Source: Nocardia acididurans
GTDB taxonomy: Bacteria; Actinomycetota; Actinomycetes; Mycobacteriales; Mycobacteriaceae
Length of the DNA: 64,000 nucleotides
Assembly: GCF_016741815.1 (NCBI RefSeq)
Contig: NZ_JAERRJ010000003.1
Span: 434,001-498,000, forward strand
Direction of reading: 5' to 3'
The notes under the pieces: model-generated
What the model saw: the letters and a program-made list of their open reading frames with translations, nothing else
Databases searched by the model: none
What the model was told of the DNA's origin: nothing
Shown: piece after piece, positions 1 through 8,765 of the stretch
Position numbering within the stretch: position 1 is the first letter of the stretch
How the letters are laid out: the number at the start of each line of letters is the position of its first letter
Program-made: the position numbers and the translations under genes

Positions 1-2
1 GC

Positions 3-500
3 GGCGTGAACGACCTGTCCTCGGCGCTCAAGCGACGCTTCAACTTCGTGCGAATCCCGGTGGTGTCCAACAAGAAGAGCGAGGCGGAGATCGTGCGCTT
101 CCGCACCGCGGAACTGCTGCGCCGCCACTCCATCGAACTGGAGCTGCCGCCCACGCTGCTGGACATCCTGCTGGAGAGCTTCGCCGATCTGCGCGCCGCC
201 GCGGCCGCCGCCACCAGCGACGACGACAAGCTGGAGTCGGCGCTGTCGACCGCCGAGCAGATCGGCGTCCTCGAGGACGCCATCCTGCACAGTCAGTTCT
301 TCGGCGAGAAGGAACTGCGCGCGGAAACCCTGGCCGGTTCGCTGGTGGGATCCCTGGCCCGGCGCACGCCCGAGGATCTGGCCATTCTCAACAAGTACCT
401 GCACGGCGTGGTCGAGCCGCGCACCAAGGGTAAGAAGGGGCAGATCCCGTGGGGCGAGTTCCTGGAGGGCGGCCGGGCCGCGATCGCGAGGCTCTCGTGA
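3..500 (+). CDS. MoxR-type AAA+ ATPase, C-terminal part (cut by left edge)
   Basis: The reading frame is open at the left edge, so only the last 165 or so residues are visible. They begin with NDLSSALKRRFNF, which matches the sensor/arginine-finger end of MoxR-family AAA+ ATPases (LSxAxxRRF), followed by a helical lid. The Walker A and B motifs lie outside the window. The stop overlaps the GTG start of the next gene (GTGA, 497-500), so the two are translationally coupled. MoxR ATPases usually work as chaperone-like remodelling factors beside vWA proteins. The pairing with a DUF5682 protein fits a MoxR/vWA gene cluster that continues to the left, but this is inferred from what I know of such neighbourhoods. 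Confidence 0.8.
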   Translation, partial: GVNDLSSALKRRFNFVRIPVVSNKKSEAEIVRFRTAELLRRHSIELELPPTLLDILLESFADLRAAAAAATSDDDKLESALSTAEQIGVLEDAILHSQFFGEKELRAETLAGSLVGSLARRTPEDLAILNKYLHGVVEPRTKGKKGQIPWGEFLEGGRAAIARLS

Positions 501-3322
501 CCGTCTCCGGTACCCCGGCCGCCCCCGGCACAGCGGCACCGAATACCTTTGCCGCACTGCGGGATCAGCTGGCGAACGCGGCGGTCGCGTTCGCCGGCGC
601 GCCCGGCGCGGCGGGTGACATCCTGGCGGGCATCGTCGACGACGTCGACCGGGCGCTGTCGGAGCGGCTGGAGATCTTCCCGGTCTGCCACCACTCCCCC
701 GCCTCCGGGCTGGCCATGGTGCGGCGGCTGCGCGACAAACAGCCCAGCGTCATCTATCTCGAACTCTGCGAGGATATGCGCCCGCTGCTGGACGAGCTGC
801 GCAACTGCCGGTTGCCGGTGGCGCTGCAGGCCTTCGCCACCGACACCGACGGATTCCCCGCCGCATGGGCCCCGCTGTCGGTGGTCGCGCCGATCACCGA
901 ATCCTCCGCCGAGTACCAGGCCATCGCCTATGCGCTCGACACCCCGGACGTGGAACTGGTCCTGGTGGACCGCTCCACCGATCACGTCTTCCAGTGGTCC
1001 CCGGAATCCGAGCAGCCGCAGCAGCCGCAAGCGCCGTCCGACAGTGAGCCGCCCGAGGACGACGGCCTGCACGGCGCGGCCGTCGGCATCGAGATCGGTG
1101 ATCTGCGACCGCGTTTCGCCGAACTGGAAGAACACCTGCTGCACCACGGCAAGGTCCGGCACTGGTCGGAATGGTGGGACCAGTACGTCGAGCAGCCGCT
1201 GGCGAACGCCGACTACGACACCTACCGCCAGGTCATGGTGATGATCGGCAGCCTGTTCCGGCGACTGCGCCGGGGCAGCACCGTCGAGGACGAGAATCGT
1301 GAGCGCTACATGTGGACCCGTATGCGGGAACATCTGTCCGCCAACGACATCGACCCGGCGCGAGCGCTCTACGTGTGCGGGGCGGCGCACGCCGCGAGCC
1401 CGGTCGAGCAGTTCGGCATCGACTCGGACGCACCGTTCGAGATCTCCCCGCGCTCGGCCACCGCCTGGCACTACGGGCTCATCCCGTCCAGCCACTCCGC
1501 GATCGAGGCGCAGTTCGGGCTGGCGGGCGGCGCGGTGTCGATCGCGGCGGCCACCTGGTCGAAGGGGTTGCGGCGCAGCGCATTGCAGTCGTTCCAGCTG
1601 GAGGGTCAGCAGGGTGCGAAGAAGCGCGCCAGGAAGCCGCTGCTCCCGACGGCCCCGGAAACCGCCGTGGCGGATCAGCTTTCGGGATTCCTCTCGCGGC
1701 CACCGGTCCTGGACCCACTGGACGAGGCCGAACTCCTGGAGTGGTCGGTGGATATCGTCCGCCTGGCCCGGCGCAACGGCTACCTGGCCAGCACCGCCGA
1801 CGCCATCGCCATCTTCGAGACCTCGATCCTGTTGGCGGGCTTGCGCAACCGCGCCCGGCCCACCCCGTACGACTTCCAGGACGCGGCCGTCACCTGTATC
1901 GAGAAGGACCGCGTACCGGGGCGACGCGATGTGCGCCGGCTGTGCGAGATCCTGCTCGGCGGCGACCGCATCGGCCAGGTCGGCTACGCGGCCCTGCCGC
2001 CGCTGGCCCGCGACGTCCTCGACCGGCTGGAGCCGCTCGGCCTCGATCTGTCCAAACGGACCCTGCAGCGCGCACTGCTGGATCTGAAGTCGAATCCGGA
2101 GTTGCGGCCCTGCTCGGATCTGCTGTGGCTGCTGCGCAGACTGCTGCCGCAGGATGCGTTGCGCCCCATCATGGGTTCGCGGGGACTGGGCGAGACCTCC
2201 ATCCAGGAGAGCTGGGATATCGGGCTCGGCAAATACCAGCGCTCGCTGGTGGAGCTCGGCTACGAGGGCGTCTCGGTGGAGCAGGTGCTCGAGCAGCGCC
2301 TGCGCCGCGCGGTCTCCGCACCCGACGCGACCGCGGCCGTGGCCCTGGCCGCGGTCGAGGACGCCCTCGTGTACCTGCGCTCGGTGCGCCTGGCCGACGA
2401 GCTGGGCGCTCGCGCGGTCGAACTCCTCGCCGCCGAGCGCACGGTGGACGACGCGCCCGTGGTGCTGCGGCGTATCCGCCTGCTGCTCAACTATTTCCGC
2501 TCCACCGAGGACGGCCTGCCCGCCTGGTGCGAACGGTTCGTGACGGCCGGCTACGCGCACTACTGCACCCTGCTGCCCACCGCCTTCACCGCCGAGGAGA
2601 CCGGTCCGCCGCAGGTGGCGGCCATGCTCGGCTTCCTGTTCGGGATGGAGAACCTGGCGCTGTCGCTGGGCTGCGATCACACCCAGCTGGAACTGGCTGT
2701 GCTGCAGTCACATCCGGAGGCTCCGGCCAAGGTGGCGCTGCTGTGGGCGGCGCGCTTCCAGCTCGGCCTGCTGACCATGGCCGAGCTGCGCGAGCGCTGT
2801 GACGCCATGCTGGCCAATCCGCTGGTCCTGCCCACGGTTCCGCAGTACGTGAGCGGTTTCGTGCAGGCCATCGACCCGGCCCCGGCCCTGAAACCCTTTG
2901 TGGTGGAACTGCTGTCGAAGGCTTTCGGCACCCTGCCGGACGCGGTGCTGCTGCCGTGGCTGCCGAAGCTCATCACCACCCTGAAGGATCAGGCGGGCGA
3001 TCTCATTCCGGGCCTGGTCCGGGAGGCCGGTCGCACGTTCCCCGGCGCGCTGCCCGCCGTGGACGCCTTCGTTCCGCCCTGGTCGGTCGAATTCGCCACG
3101 CCCGCAGCGCCGGTGGCCGCCGTCGCGAGCGGACCGGTCAGCGATCTGCTCGCCGCGCATCCGGCGGCCTGCGACGCCCTGGCCGGTCTGCTCGGCCTCG
3201 CGGGCGGCTGGCAGGAGGCCGGACCGACCGGGAACCGCGAGGTCTCCGAGCTGCTGGACCGCTTCCCGGCTACCGCCGCCGCGCTGGCGACGCGACTCGG
3301 GATCGTGGCCGCGGGCGGCTGA
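497..3322 (+). CDS. DUF5682 family protein
   Basis: 941 residues. I chose the GTG at 497 because it overlaps the preceding stop. An in-frame start at 449 would lie inside the ATPase gene. The N-terminal region carries FPVCHHSPASGLAMV followed by IYLELCEDM, the pattern of DUF5682 proteins, where a conserved xHHSP segment opens a TraB/ChaN-like fold. A second conserved histidine segment is YVCGAAHAASP near residue 300. The rest is alanine/leucine-rich and helical with no recognisable enzyme domain. No signal peptide or membrane segment is seen. The molecular function is unknown. It probably acts with the coupled MoxR ATPase as a cytoplasmic complex. Confidence 0.8.
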   Translation: MTVSGTPAAPGTAAPNTFAALRDQLANAAVAFAGAPGAAGDILAGIVDDVDRALSERLEIFPVCHHSPASGLAMVRRLRDKQPSVIYLELCEDMRPLLDELRNCRLPVALQAFATDTDGFPAAWAPLSVVAPITESSAEYQAIAYALDTPDVELVLVDRSTDHVFQWSPESEQPQQPQAPSDSEPPEDDGLHGAAVGIEIGDLRPRFAELEEHLLHHGKVRHWSEWWDQYVEQPLANADYDTYRQVMVMIGSLFRRLRRGSTVEDENRERYMWTRMREHLSANDIDPARALYVCGAAHAASPVEQFGIDSDAPFEISPRSATAWHYGLIPSSHSAIEAQFGLAGGAVSIAAATWSKGLRRSALQSFQLEGQQGAKKRARKPLLPTAPETAVADQLSGFLSRPPVLDPLDEAELLEWSVDIVRLARRNGYLASTADAIAIFETSILLAGLRNRARPTPYDFQDAAVTCIEKDRVPGRRDVRRLCEILLGGDRIGQVGYAALPPLARDVLDRLEPLGLDLSKRTLQRALLDLKSNPELRPCSDLLWLLRRLLPQDALRPIMGSRGLGETSIQESWDIGLGKYQRSLVELGYEGVSVEQVLEQRLRRAVSAPDATAAVALAAVEDALVYLRSVRLADELGARAVELLAAERTVDDAPVVLRRIRLLLNYFRSTEDGLPAWCERFVTAGYAHYCTLLPTAFTAEETGPPQVAAMLGFLFGMENLALSLGCDHTQLELAVLQSHPEAPAKVALLWAARFQLGLLTMAELRERCDAMLANPLVLPTVPQYVSGFVQAIDPAPALKPFVVELLSKAFGTLPDAVLLPWLPKLITTLKDQAGDLIPGLVREAGRTFPGALPAVDAFVPPWSVEFATPAAPVAAVASGPVSDLLAAHPAACDALAGLLGLAGGWQEAGPTGNREVSELLDRFPATAAALATRLGIVAAGG

Positions 3323-3339
3323 CCCGGATTCGACGGTGA

Positions 3340-3370
3340 TTCAGGCCCCGGCGATTCGCCGGGGCCTGAA
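3340..3370. terminator. Bidirectional hairpin between convergent genes
   Basis: A perfect 15-bp inverted repeat (arms 3340-3354 and 3356-3370, TTCAGGCCCCGGCGA and its complement) lies between the convergent DUF5682 and GT39 genes. There is no U-tract, which is common for terminators in high-GC actinomycetes. Confidence 0.7.
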
Positions 3371-3393
3371 CGCGATTCGCGTGGTCCGTCGAC

Positions 3394-4983
3394 TCAGCGG
3401 GTGGGCCGGGTGGTGGCCCGGGGATCCTGCCAGTGCCCCAGATCGAAGTACAGCGTGGTCATGGAGTCCCACAGTGCCGGCCACGACTGCTTGGGCCCCT
3501 GCAGCTTCCACACCGCGACCATCCGATCGATGCCGGGGATGCCGATGGGATCGTCGAGTCCGCCCAGCCGCTCCACCCTGTCGAACCGAGTGCGCAGCTC
3601 CGGCTCGGCGGTGTTCAGCCCGACGTAGATCACCGTGGTCGTGGTGTCCGGCGGCGGTCCGAAGAAGCCGAATCCACGGCTCGGACTGTAGGTCTCGGGC
3701 AGGTCGTAGCGGCCGCCGAACTGCTCGACCGCCCCGGCCTGCCAGTACCCCTGGGCCATGATGACCGCGTGCTCCTTCTCCCCCGGAGTCAGCGTGTCGT
3801 AGCCGGCGGCGACGCCGGCGACCATGCGGTCCCAGTTGGTGGTGCCGAACAGCGCCGATCGGACGCCGAGGTCGATCGCGGTATGGGTCTGGGTGCGCCA
3901 GTGCTGCGGCAGCGGCAGGCCGGTGAGCGAACCGGCGAAGGTGATCACCGTGAGTCCGATGATCGGGACCAGCGCCAGATTCATCCATCGCTTCCGCTCG
4001 AACTGCATCAGGCAGACGGCGCCGAGGGCGAACATGGCGGGGAAGAAGCCCGTGGGGTAGTAGGGCCTGCCGTGCGTCGCGATGACGAAGGCGGTCATGA
4101 CCACCAGCGCGACCGCGACGAAACGGTAGGGGCGCAACGACTCCAGCTTGTACACGCCCCAGAACCCGAGGGCCAGCAGCAGCGCGCCCAGGAAGCCCGC
4201 CAGCGCCAGCCACTGCGGGATGAATCCGATCGGACCGTAACCGGTGGCGTCCTGTTCCGCGCCGATGATCGAGCCCATGGCCAGCTGCGGCCAGTTGTGC
4301 TGTGACTGCCAGTAGAGGATGGGGATGAAGGCCGAGGCGAGAATGCCGGTCGCGATCCACAGGGCCCGGCGGCGCAGGATCTCGCGCGGACCGCACAGCA
4401 CGACGCCCACCCCGAGGCAGGCCCAGACCAGCGGGATCATCCACTTCACCTGCATGTCCAGTGCCGCAACGAGTCCCGCCACGATGAGCAGCCGGTCCTC
4501 GCGGGTGCGCACCCAGCGGATGAACAGCCAGGTGATGACGGCGGTGAAGGTGGCGTCGAAGGAGAAGGTGCTCAGCGCGACCTGGGTGGCGATCAGGCTG
4601 GAGGTGCCGTAGGTGAAGGCGGCGAGCAACTGCGCGCGGTGGCTGCCCCGCAATTCGTAGGCGATCAGCGCGGCGACGACGACCGCGCCCACGCACATCA
4701 CCACGGCCGGAAAGCGCAGGGCCGTCAGCGATCCCGGCGCGATCAGATCGGCGAGGTGGGCGAAGAACGGCACGACCACACCCTGGTCGGCGTAGGTGTA
4801 GTCGAGCCGGCGTCCGGCCGAGAGGAAATAGAGTTCGTCGCCGAAGAAGTCGTAGCGGCTGGCCGTGGCGGTCAGCACGACCCCGACGAGGGTGGCGATC
4901 AGTGCGACGCCCCGCAGTGCGAACGTAGGACTGGTATCTCGAATGACTTCCGGTTCGACGCGAACCGGAACGACGGCTGTCAT
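3394..4983 (-). CDS. GT39-type membrane glycosyltransferase (ArnT/PMT-like)
   Basis: 529 residues with an ATG start. The first luminal loop has YDFFGDELYFL, with the Asp-Glu pair typical of the GT39/GT-C superfamily. It is followed by about ten hydrophobic segments spread over residues 25-380 and a soluble C-terminal domain of about 150 residues (TTNWDRMVAGVA, GQYW-like and YVGLN segments). Family members transfer sugars from polyprenyl phosphates to proteins or cell-wall acceptors on the outer face of the membrane. The substrate cannot be told from sequence. It is transcribed alone, towards the DUF5682 gene. Confidence 0.85.
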   Translation of the reverse strand: MTAVVPVRVEPEVIRDTSPTFALRGVALIATLVGVVLTATASRYDFFGDELYFLSAGRRLDYTYADQGVVVPFFAHLADLIAPGSLTALRFPAVVMCVGAVVVAALIAYELRGSHRAQLLAAFTYGTSSLIATQVALSTFSFDATFTAVITWLFIRWVRTREDRLLIVAGLVAALDMQVKWMIPLVWACLGVGVVLCGPREILRRRALWIATGILASAFIPILYWQSQHNWPQLAMGSIIGAEQDATGYGPIGFIPQWLALAGFLGALLLALGFWGVYKLESLRPYRFVAVALVVMTAFVIATHGRPYYPTGFFPAMFALGAVCLMQFERKRWMNLALVPIIGLTVITFAGSLTGLPLPQHWRTQTHTAIDLGVRSALFGTTNWDRMVAGVAAGYDTLTPGEKEHAVIMAQGYWQAGAVEQFGGRYDLPETYSPSRGFGFFGPPPDTTTTVIYVGLNTAEPELRTRFDRVERLGGLDDPIGIPGIDRMVAVWKLQGPKQSWPALWDSMTTLYFDLGHWQDPRATTRPTR

Positions 4984-5300
4984 GTACTGCCCCTGAAACT
5001 TTCCGACAGACGCGTTCGACGTCCCTGCGGTGACGTGACCTCTGCTCGCTGGTTAACAATTCCCACCCCGGCAGCGAACAATGAGCGCGGGCGCTCGCGA
5101 TCCTGCTCGGAATTATGAAGTTTTCGGCAACGCTAGTTTGAAACACTGGCGTCCGCAAACGCACAGCCGAACGCGCGGACGGCATTGCCGCCAATCGACG
5201 GATATCCCCCCGCGTTACTGTGATCTGGGCAATAATCCTGCCGCTTTAACAGATCACAGCCCCATTAACACACACGGATCAAGATCGTACCCAAAATACG
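4984..5300. other. Intergenic stretch without a convincing gene
   Basis: 317 bases between the GT39 start and the tRNA terminator. The stretch is less GC-rich than its surroundings, as expected for the GT39 promoter region. A short 6-bp hairpin (5083-5096) is visible. I see no open frame with a ribosome site and no recognisable RNA. Confidence 0.6.
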
Positions 5301-5331
5301 AAAAAGACCGCAGATCTGTTGATCTGCGGTC
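5301..5331 (-). terminator. Intrinsic terminator of tRNA-Ala
   Basis: An 11-bp perfect stem (5306-5316 with 5321-5331, GACCGCAGATC) with a 4-base loop is followed on the minus strand by five U residues. It lies 7 bases after the encoded CCA end of the tRNA. Confidence 0.9.
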
Positions 5332-5338
5332 CTTCTCG

Positions 5339-5414
5339 TGGTGGAGCTAAGGGGACTCGAACCCCTGACCCCCACACTGCCAGTGTGGTGCGCTACCAGC
5401 TGCGCCATAGCCCC
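5339..5414 (-). tRNA. tRNA-Ala (GGC anticodon)
   Basis: A complete 76-nt cloverleaf. The acceptor stem is GGGGCTA/TAGCTCC with the G3-U70 wobble that is the alanine identity element. The anticodon loop is CTGGCAG (anticodon GGC, reading GCC), the T-loop is TTCGAGT, and the CCA is encoded in the gene. It stands alone, with its own terminator just downstream. Confidence 0.97.
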
Positions 5415-5519
5415 GGATGGGTGTGCTCCCGGTTTCCCGAGTGCCTGCAAGAAGTTACACCATTGGTACCCCGATAGGCCAAATCGGGGGTATTCGGAGA
5501 TGTGCTGCAGGATGGCTGG

Positions 5520-6236
5520 ATGGCTGCGAACGAGACGGGTGGAACGCGTGAGGTGGCGATTCGACGAGCGGTGACGGCGCTGGGAGTGTTCATCGCCTTC
5601 GGTGCGGTGGCCTGGCAGGTCGTCACGGCCGGCTGGCTGACCGGCGGGGATCAGGGCACGCTGAACTGGTTCGTCGGCCACCGGGCGGCGGGCTGGACGA
5701 TTCTCGCGGAGGAGATCACCTTCTTCGGCAATCCGGAACGGGCGGTGTTGATCGCGGCGGCGATGGCGGCGTTCGTCGGGTGGCGGTACCGGAGCTGGCG
5801 CGGCGCGATCCTGGTGGCGATGACGGTCGCCACGGCCACGGCGGTGGGGCACATCATCAAGCGCGCGGTGGGGCGCGAACGGCCGCCGGTGGACACCCGG
5901 GTGGTGGATGCCACCGGAATGTCGTTCCCCTCGGGGCACGCCACGGCCACCGCGGCCTTCGTCGGCGTGGCCGTGCTGGTGTACCTGCGGACGCATAAAG
6001 GGTTGGTACGCAGCGTGATTGCTGTGACATGCGGCACGCTGGCGGTGGCGGTCATGGCCACCACCCGGCTCTACCTCGGTGTGCATTGGCTCACGGATGT
6101 GCTGGGCGGGGCGCTGCTCGGGCTCGGAGTCGTGCTGGTCGCGGCCGTTGTGCAGGTGTTTTGGTGGCCTCAGGAAAATCGAGATGAGTTGGGGGCCAGG
6201 AAAATCAGGGGGCGCGTACCCGGAAACCACGCGTAG
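5520..6236 (+). CDS. PAP2-family phosphatase (membrane)
   Basis: Begins at the ATG at 5520 (238 residues). A GTG at 5502 in the same frame is the alternative, and neither has a clean ribosome site. All three PAP2 signature motifs are present in order: KRAVGRERPP, then PSGHATATA, then RLYLGVHWLTDVLGG, with the catalytic histidines in motifs two and three. About six hydrophobic segments place it in the membrane with the active site outward. Such enzymes dephosphorylate undecaprenyl pyrophosphate or phosphatidic acid; which lipid is used here is not clear. The gene starts about 100 bases beyond the tRNA and is transcribed away from it. Confidence 0.88.
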   Translation: MAANETGGTREVAIRRAVTALGVFIAFGAVAWQVVTAGWLTGGDQGTLNWFVGHRAAGWTILAEEITFFGNPERAVLIAAAMAAFVGWRYRSWRGAILVAMTVATATAVGHIIKRAVGRERPPVDTRVVDATGMSFPSGHATATAAFVGVAVLVYLRTHKGLVRSVIAVTCGTLAVAVMATTRLYLGVHWLTDVLGGALLGLGVVLVAAVVQVFWWPQENRDELGARKIRGRVPGNHA

Positions 6237-6295
6237 ACTCGGCGGCGAATCGTCGGGGGTGACGGTCGGGTCCGGCTCGAAGGGATCGCACACGG

Positions 6296-7387
6296 TTGAA
6301 GCTGATCAATGGTCGCTATGAGCTGCAAGAGCTGATTGCCGTTGGGGGGATGGCCGAGGTCTATGCCGGGCTCGACCACCAACTGGGGCGATCGGTCGCT
6401 GTGAAGATGCTGGATTCGGGAAGTCTCGCGGCCGCGGGCGGCGATCTCGGTATGCAGCGGGCCCGATTCGAACGCGAAGCGCGCATCGCGGCCAAGATGA
6501 CCTCGGCTCACATTGTGACGGTGCATGATTCGGGCGTCTGCCAGGACAGCCGCGGCGTCCGGCCGTTCCTGGTGATGGAACTGGTGGACGGCCCGAACCT
6601 GCGGCAGCGGCTGCGCGAGCCCTGCGCCCTGCCGGTACTGCTGAACTATCTCGACGGCGCGCTGTCCGGCCTGGTGTACGCGCATTCGGAACACCATGTG
6701 GTGCACCGGGACATCAAACCCGAGAACATCATGATCTGCCCGGACGGCTCCGCCAAACTCACCGACTTCGGCATCGCCATCGAACTGCGCGAGAACTTCC
6801 AACGCCTCACCCGGGCCCACCATCAGGTCGCCACGCCCGCCTACGCCGCGCCGGAGACCATGCACGGCAGCCAGGCGACGCAGCTCAGTGACGTCTTCTC
6901 CTTCGCCCGGGTGTGCTGGGAAACCTTGAGCCACATCCACGGCGGCGCACCACTGCCCGAACCCGTCCAGGTCGTGCTGGCGCGCGCCCTGGAACCCGAT
7001 CCCGCCGCACGGCAGCGCTCGGCGCGCGAGTTCCAGACCCAGTTCCGCCACGCCGTCGCGCACGCGGCCTGGCCGCTGCACGCCGTCGCGCACAGTGGCG
7101 CGAGCGCCGGCGGCGGTATGCGCCACACCAGCGTGCTGACCCCGGGCGATATGCAGGAGTCCCAGCAGATCCCGACGCCGCCGCGGCTGCCCACCGACAC
7201 CACGGCCGGCTTCCTGCTGGCGCCGATGATCGACCAGCGGCAGCGCGTGCTGGAACGGCTCTCCAAGAACGATCCGCGCTACGTGGCGGGTGTCATCGGA
7301 GCGGCGGCGGTGGCGGGCGCGCTGCTGGGCTGGCTCGCGTTCCTGCTGATCGGCTGGGTCGGCGTCACGATCGTGAACCAATTCTGA
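6296..7387 (+). CDS. Serine/threonine protein kinase, membrane-anchored at C-terminus
   Basis: 363 residues from a TTG start (LKLINGRYEL matches the usual kinase N-terminus). The glycine loop reads AVGGMAEVY, so the last loop glycine is replaced by alanine. The lysine of VAVKML, the catalytic HRDIKPEN (near residue 138) and DFGIAIE (near 157) are intact, as is AAPE. The C-lobe is shorter than in PknB-type kinases. A linker leads to one hydrophobic segment at residues 328-360 close to the C-terminus. No PASTA or other sensor domain follows. It is the first gene of a tight four-gene unit with a small membrane protein, a GTPase-like protein and a GAP1-type protein, which suggests a joint signalling role. 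Confidence 0.9.
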   Translation: MKLINGRYELQELIAVGGMAEVYAGLDHQLGRSVAVKMLDSGSLAAAGGDLGMQRARFEREARIAAKMTSAHIVTVHDSGVCQDSRGVRPFLVMELVDGPNLRQRLREPCALPVLLNYLDGALSGLVYAHSEHHVVHRDIKPENIMICPDGSAKLTDFGIAIELRENFQRLTRAHHQVATPAYAAPETMHGSQATQLSDVFSFARVCWETLSHIHGGAPLPEPVQVVLARALEPDPAARQRSAREFQTQFRHAVAHAAWPLHAVAHSGASAGGGMRHTSVLTPGDMQESQQIPTPPRLPTDTTAGFLLAPMIDQRQRVLERLSKNDPRYVAGVIGAAAVAGALLGWLAFLLIGWVGVTIVNQF

Positions 7388-7396
7388 GGTGGGACA

Positions 7397-7546
7397 GTGA
7401 GATATCGACCGGTGGGGACGGCGTGGCAGAAGTACGTGTTCGCGGGATCGCGCGCCTCGCATTGGCTGCGCGTCGCATTCATCGTGGGACTGACCTCCTT
7501 CGGCGGCACCCTGCTGCTACTGCTCTACGCGCTGGTCACCGGATAG
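7397..7546 (+). CDS. Small membrane protein (49 aa)
   Basis: A short gene with a good ribosome site (GAGGTGGGA at 7386-7394) three bases before the GTG start. The first 23 residues are basic and aromatic (YRPVGTAWQKYVF, SRASHWLR). They are followed by one hydrophobic segment to the end (VAFIVGLTSFGG...LLLLLYALVTG). It sits 9 bases after the kinase gene and 7 bases before the GTPase-like gene, in the same direction. I do not recognise the family. It may anchor or link the neighbouring cytoplasmic proteins. Confidence 0.75.
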   Translation: MRYRPVGTAWQKYVFAGSRASHWLRVAFIVGLTSFGGTLLLLLYALVTG

Positions 7547-7553
7547 GGACCGG

Positions 7554-8765
7554 ATGCGCACCGTCTGCCTGAACTGCCTGTCGGAATTCCGCTACGACCG
7601 GGCAACCGATTCCTGGTTTCGGATCATCCGGAAAGCCAATGGGGATCACGCGAAACAACTGGGCGTTCTGTTCGACAAGTTCAACCTCAAATGCCCCAAT
7701 GGTTGCGAGATCGACGAGGAGATGCTGAATCACCCCACCAAGGTGATCGGCTTCGTCGGCGAATCCGCCTCCTCCAAAACGCATTTGATCGTGTCGATGA
7801 TCCACTCGATGATGAACGATCCGGTGCTGGCGCAGGAGTGGTCGATCATCCTCACCCGAAAGTCGGTGCGGCTGTGGGCCTCGCTGGAGGACCAACTGGT
7901 GAACCGCAAGGCCATCCGCGCCACCGAGGGGCGCAAGTTCGCCGGCAACCAGCTGCAGAAGATCGACACTCCCCCGGCCCCCGGCGGCGCACAGCGCCAG
8001 CAGCAACAGCAGCAGCCGCGCCATCACGCGTGGAGTCATCTGCAGCAGCGCACGCCCATCGTGGTGAAGGTGTCCTCGCTGTACACCAGGCGCACGGTGA
8101 ATCTCGCGTTCGTCGACGTCGCGGGCGAGGACATCACCGACGGTGCGGTGGCGGCACAGGTGAGCCCGCATCTGGCGGTGGCCGACTTCCTCTGGTTCGT
8201 GGTGCCGTCGACGCTGAACAAGCAGTACCTGTCGATCATGCGCGAGCACGCGGGCCCGGCCAACGAGGACAGTCTCAGCAATGACGTCGAGCACTCGCAG
8301 ACCGTCGGGCGCACCAATGTGATGATCGATCAGATCTCCAATATGTGGCGCACCGCCAACAGCTACCCGGCGCACCAGCCCATCGAGCCGCCGCGCCTGC
8401 ACGTGTCGACCATCCTGGCGAAATCGGATCTGCTGTCGCTCATCGACATGCCCGAGGTCAGCATTGTCGCGCCGCCGTCGGACTGGGCGCAGTCGCCGCT
8501 GTGCACCAATGGCTCGGGCAATCTGTACAACTGGAATCAGATGGACTACCGCAGCCAGGCCACGCGGAGCCTGGTGCGCAAACTGTTCCCGGCCGTGGAC
8601 ACCACGCTGTCCATCCACTTCCCCTACAACCGGTACTTCCCGGTCTCGGCGGTCGGATGCGGAAAGCGCAGTGACAACTCCTATCCGGTGTTCAAACCGT
8701 ACGCCGCCTCGGATCCGATGCTGTACATGCTGAGTCTCATGGACGAACTACGGACGGACCGATGA
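7554..8765 (+). CDS. Zinc-ribbon P-loop GTPase-like protein (DO-GTPase/TRAFAC-type)
   Basis: 403 residues. Cys5-Cys8 and Cys47-Cys51 (CLNC, CPNGC) form an N-terminal zinc ribbon. The P-loop GESASSKT (69-76) has serine where most Walker A motifs have glycine before the lysine. A Walker-B/G3-like DVAGED follows near 188-193, and a G4-like AKSD near 289-292. A glutamine-rich insert (near 145-155) interrupts the domain. This pattern fits the double-GTPase families described with GTPase-associated proteins in bacterial conflict systems. The next gene overlaps it by ATGA (8762-8765) and encodes just such a protein. Nucleotide specificity is inferred. Confidence 0.75.
   Translation: MRTVCLNCLSEFRYDRATDSWFRIIRKANGDHAKQLGVLFDKFNLKCPNGCEIDEEMLNHPTKVIGFVGESASSKTHLIVSMIHSMMNDPVLAQEWSIILTRKSVRLWASLEDQLVNRKAIRATEGRKFAGNQLQKIDTPPAPGGAQRQQQQQQPRHHAWSHLQQRTPIVVKVSSLYTRRTVNLAFVDVAGEDITDGAVAAQVSPHLAVADFLWFVVPSTLNKQYLSIMREHAGPANEDSLSNDVEHSQTVGRTNVMIDQISNMWRTANSYPAHQPIEPPRLHVSTILAKSDLLSLIDMPEVSIVAPPSDWAQSPLCTNGSGNLYNWNQMDYRSQATRSLVRKLFPAVDTTLSIHFPYNRYFPVSAVGCGKRSDNSYPVFKPYAASDPMLYMLSLMDELRTDR

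Noticed and set aside
293..2680. Long open frame of 795 codons opposite the DUF5682 gene
   Set aside because: It is the GC-rich shadow of a clear coupled gene: no ribosome site, low-complexity His/Gln/Arg-rich translation, no domain.
5081..5350. 89-codon plus-strand frame across the intergenic region and tRNA terminator
   Set aside because: It reads through the terminator and tRNA end, has no ribosome site, and its translation looks random.
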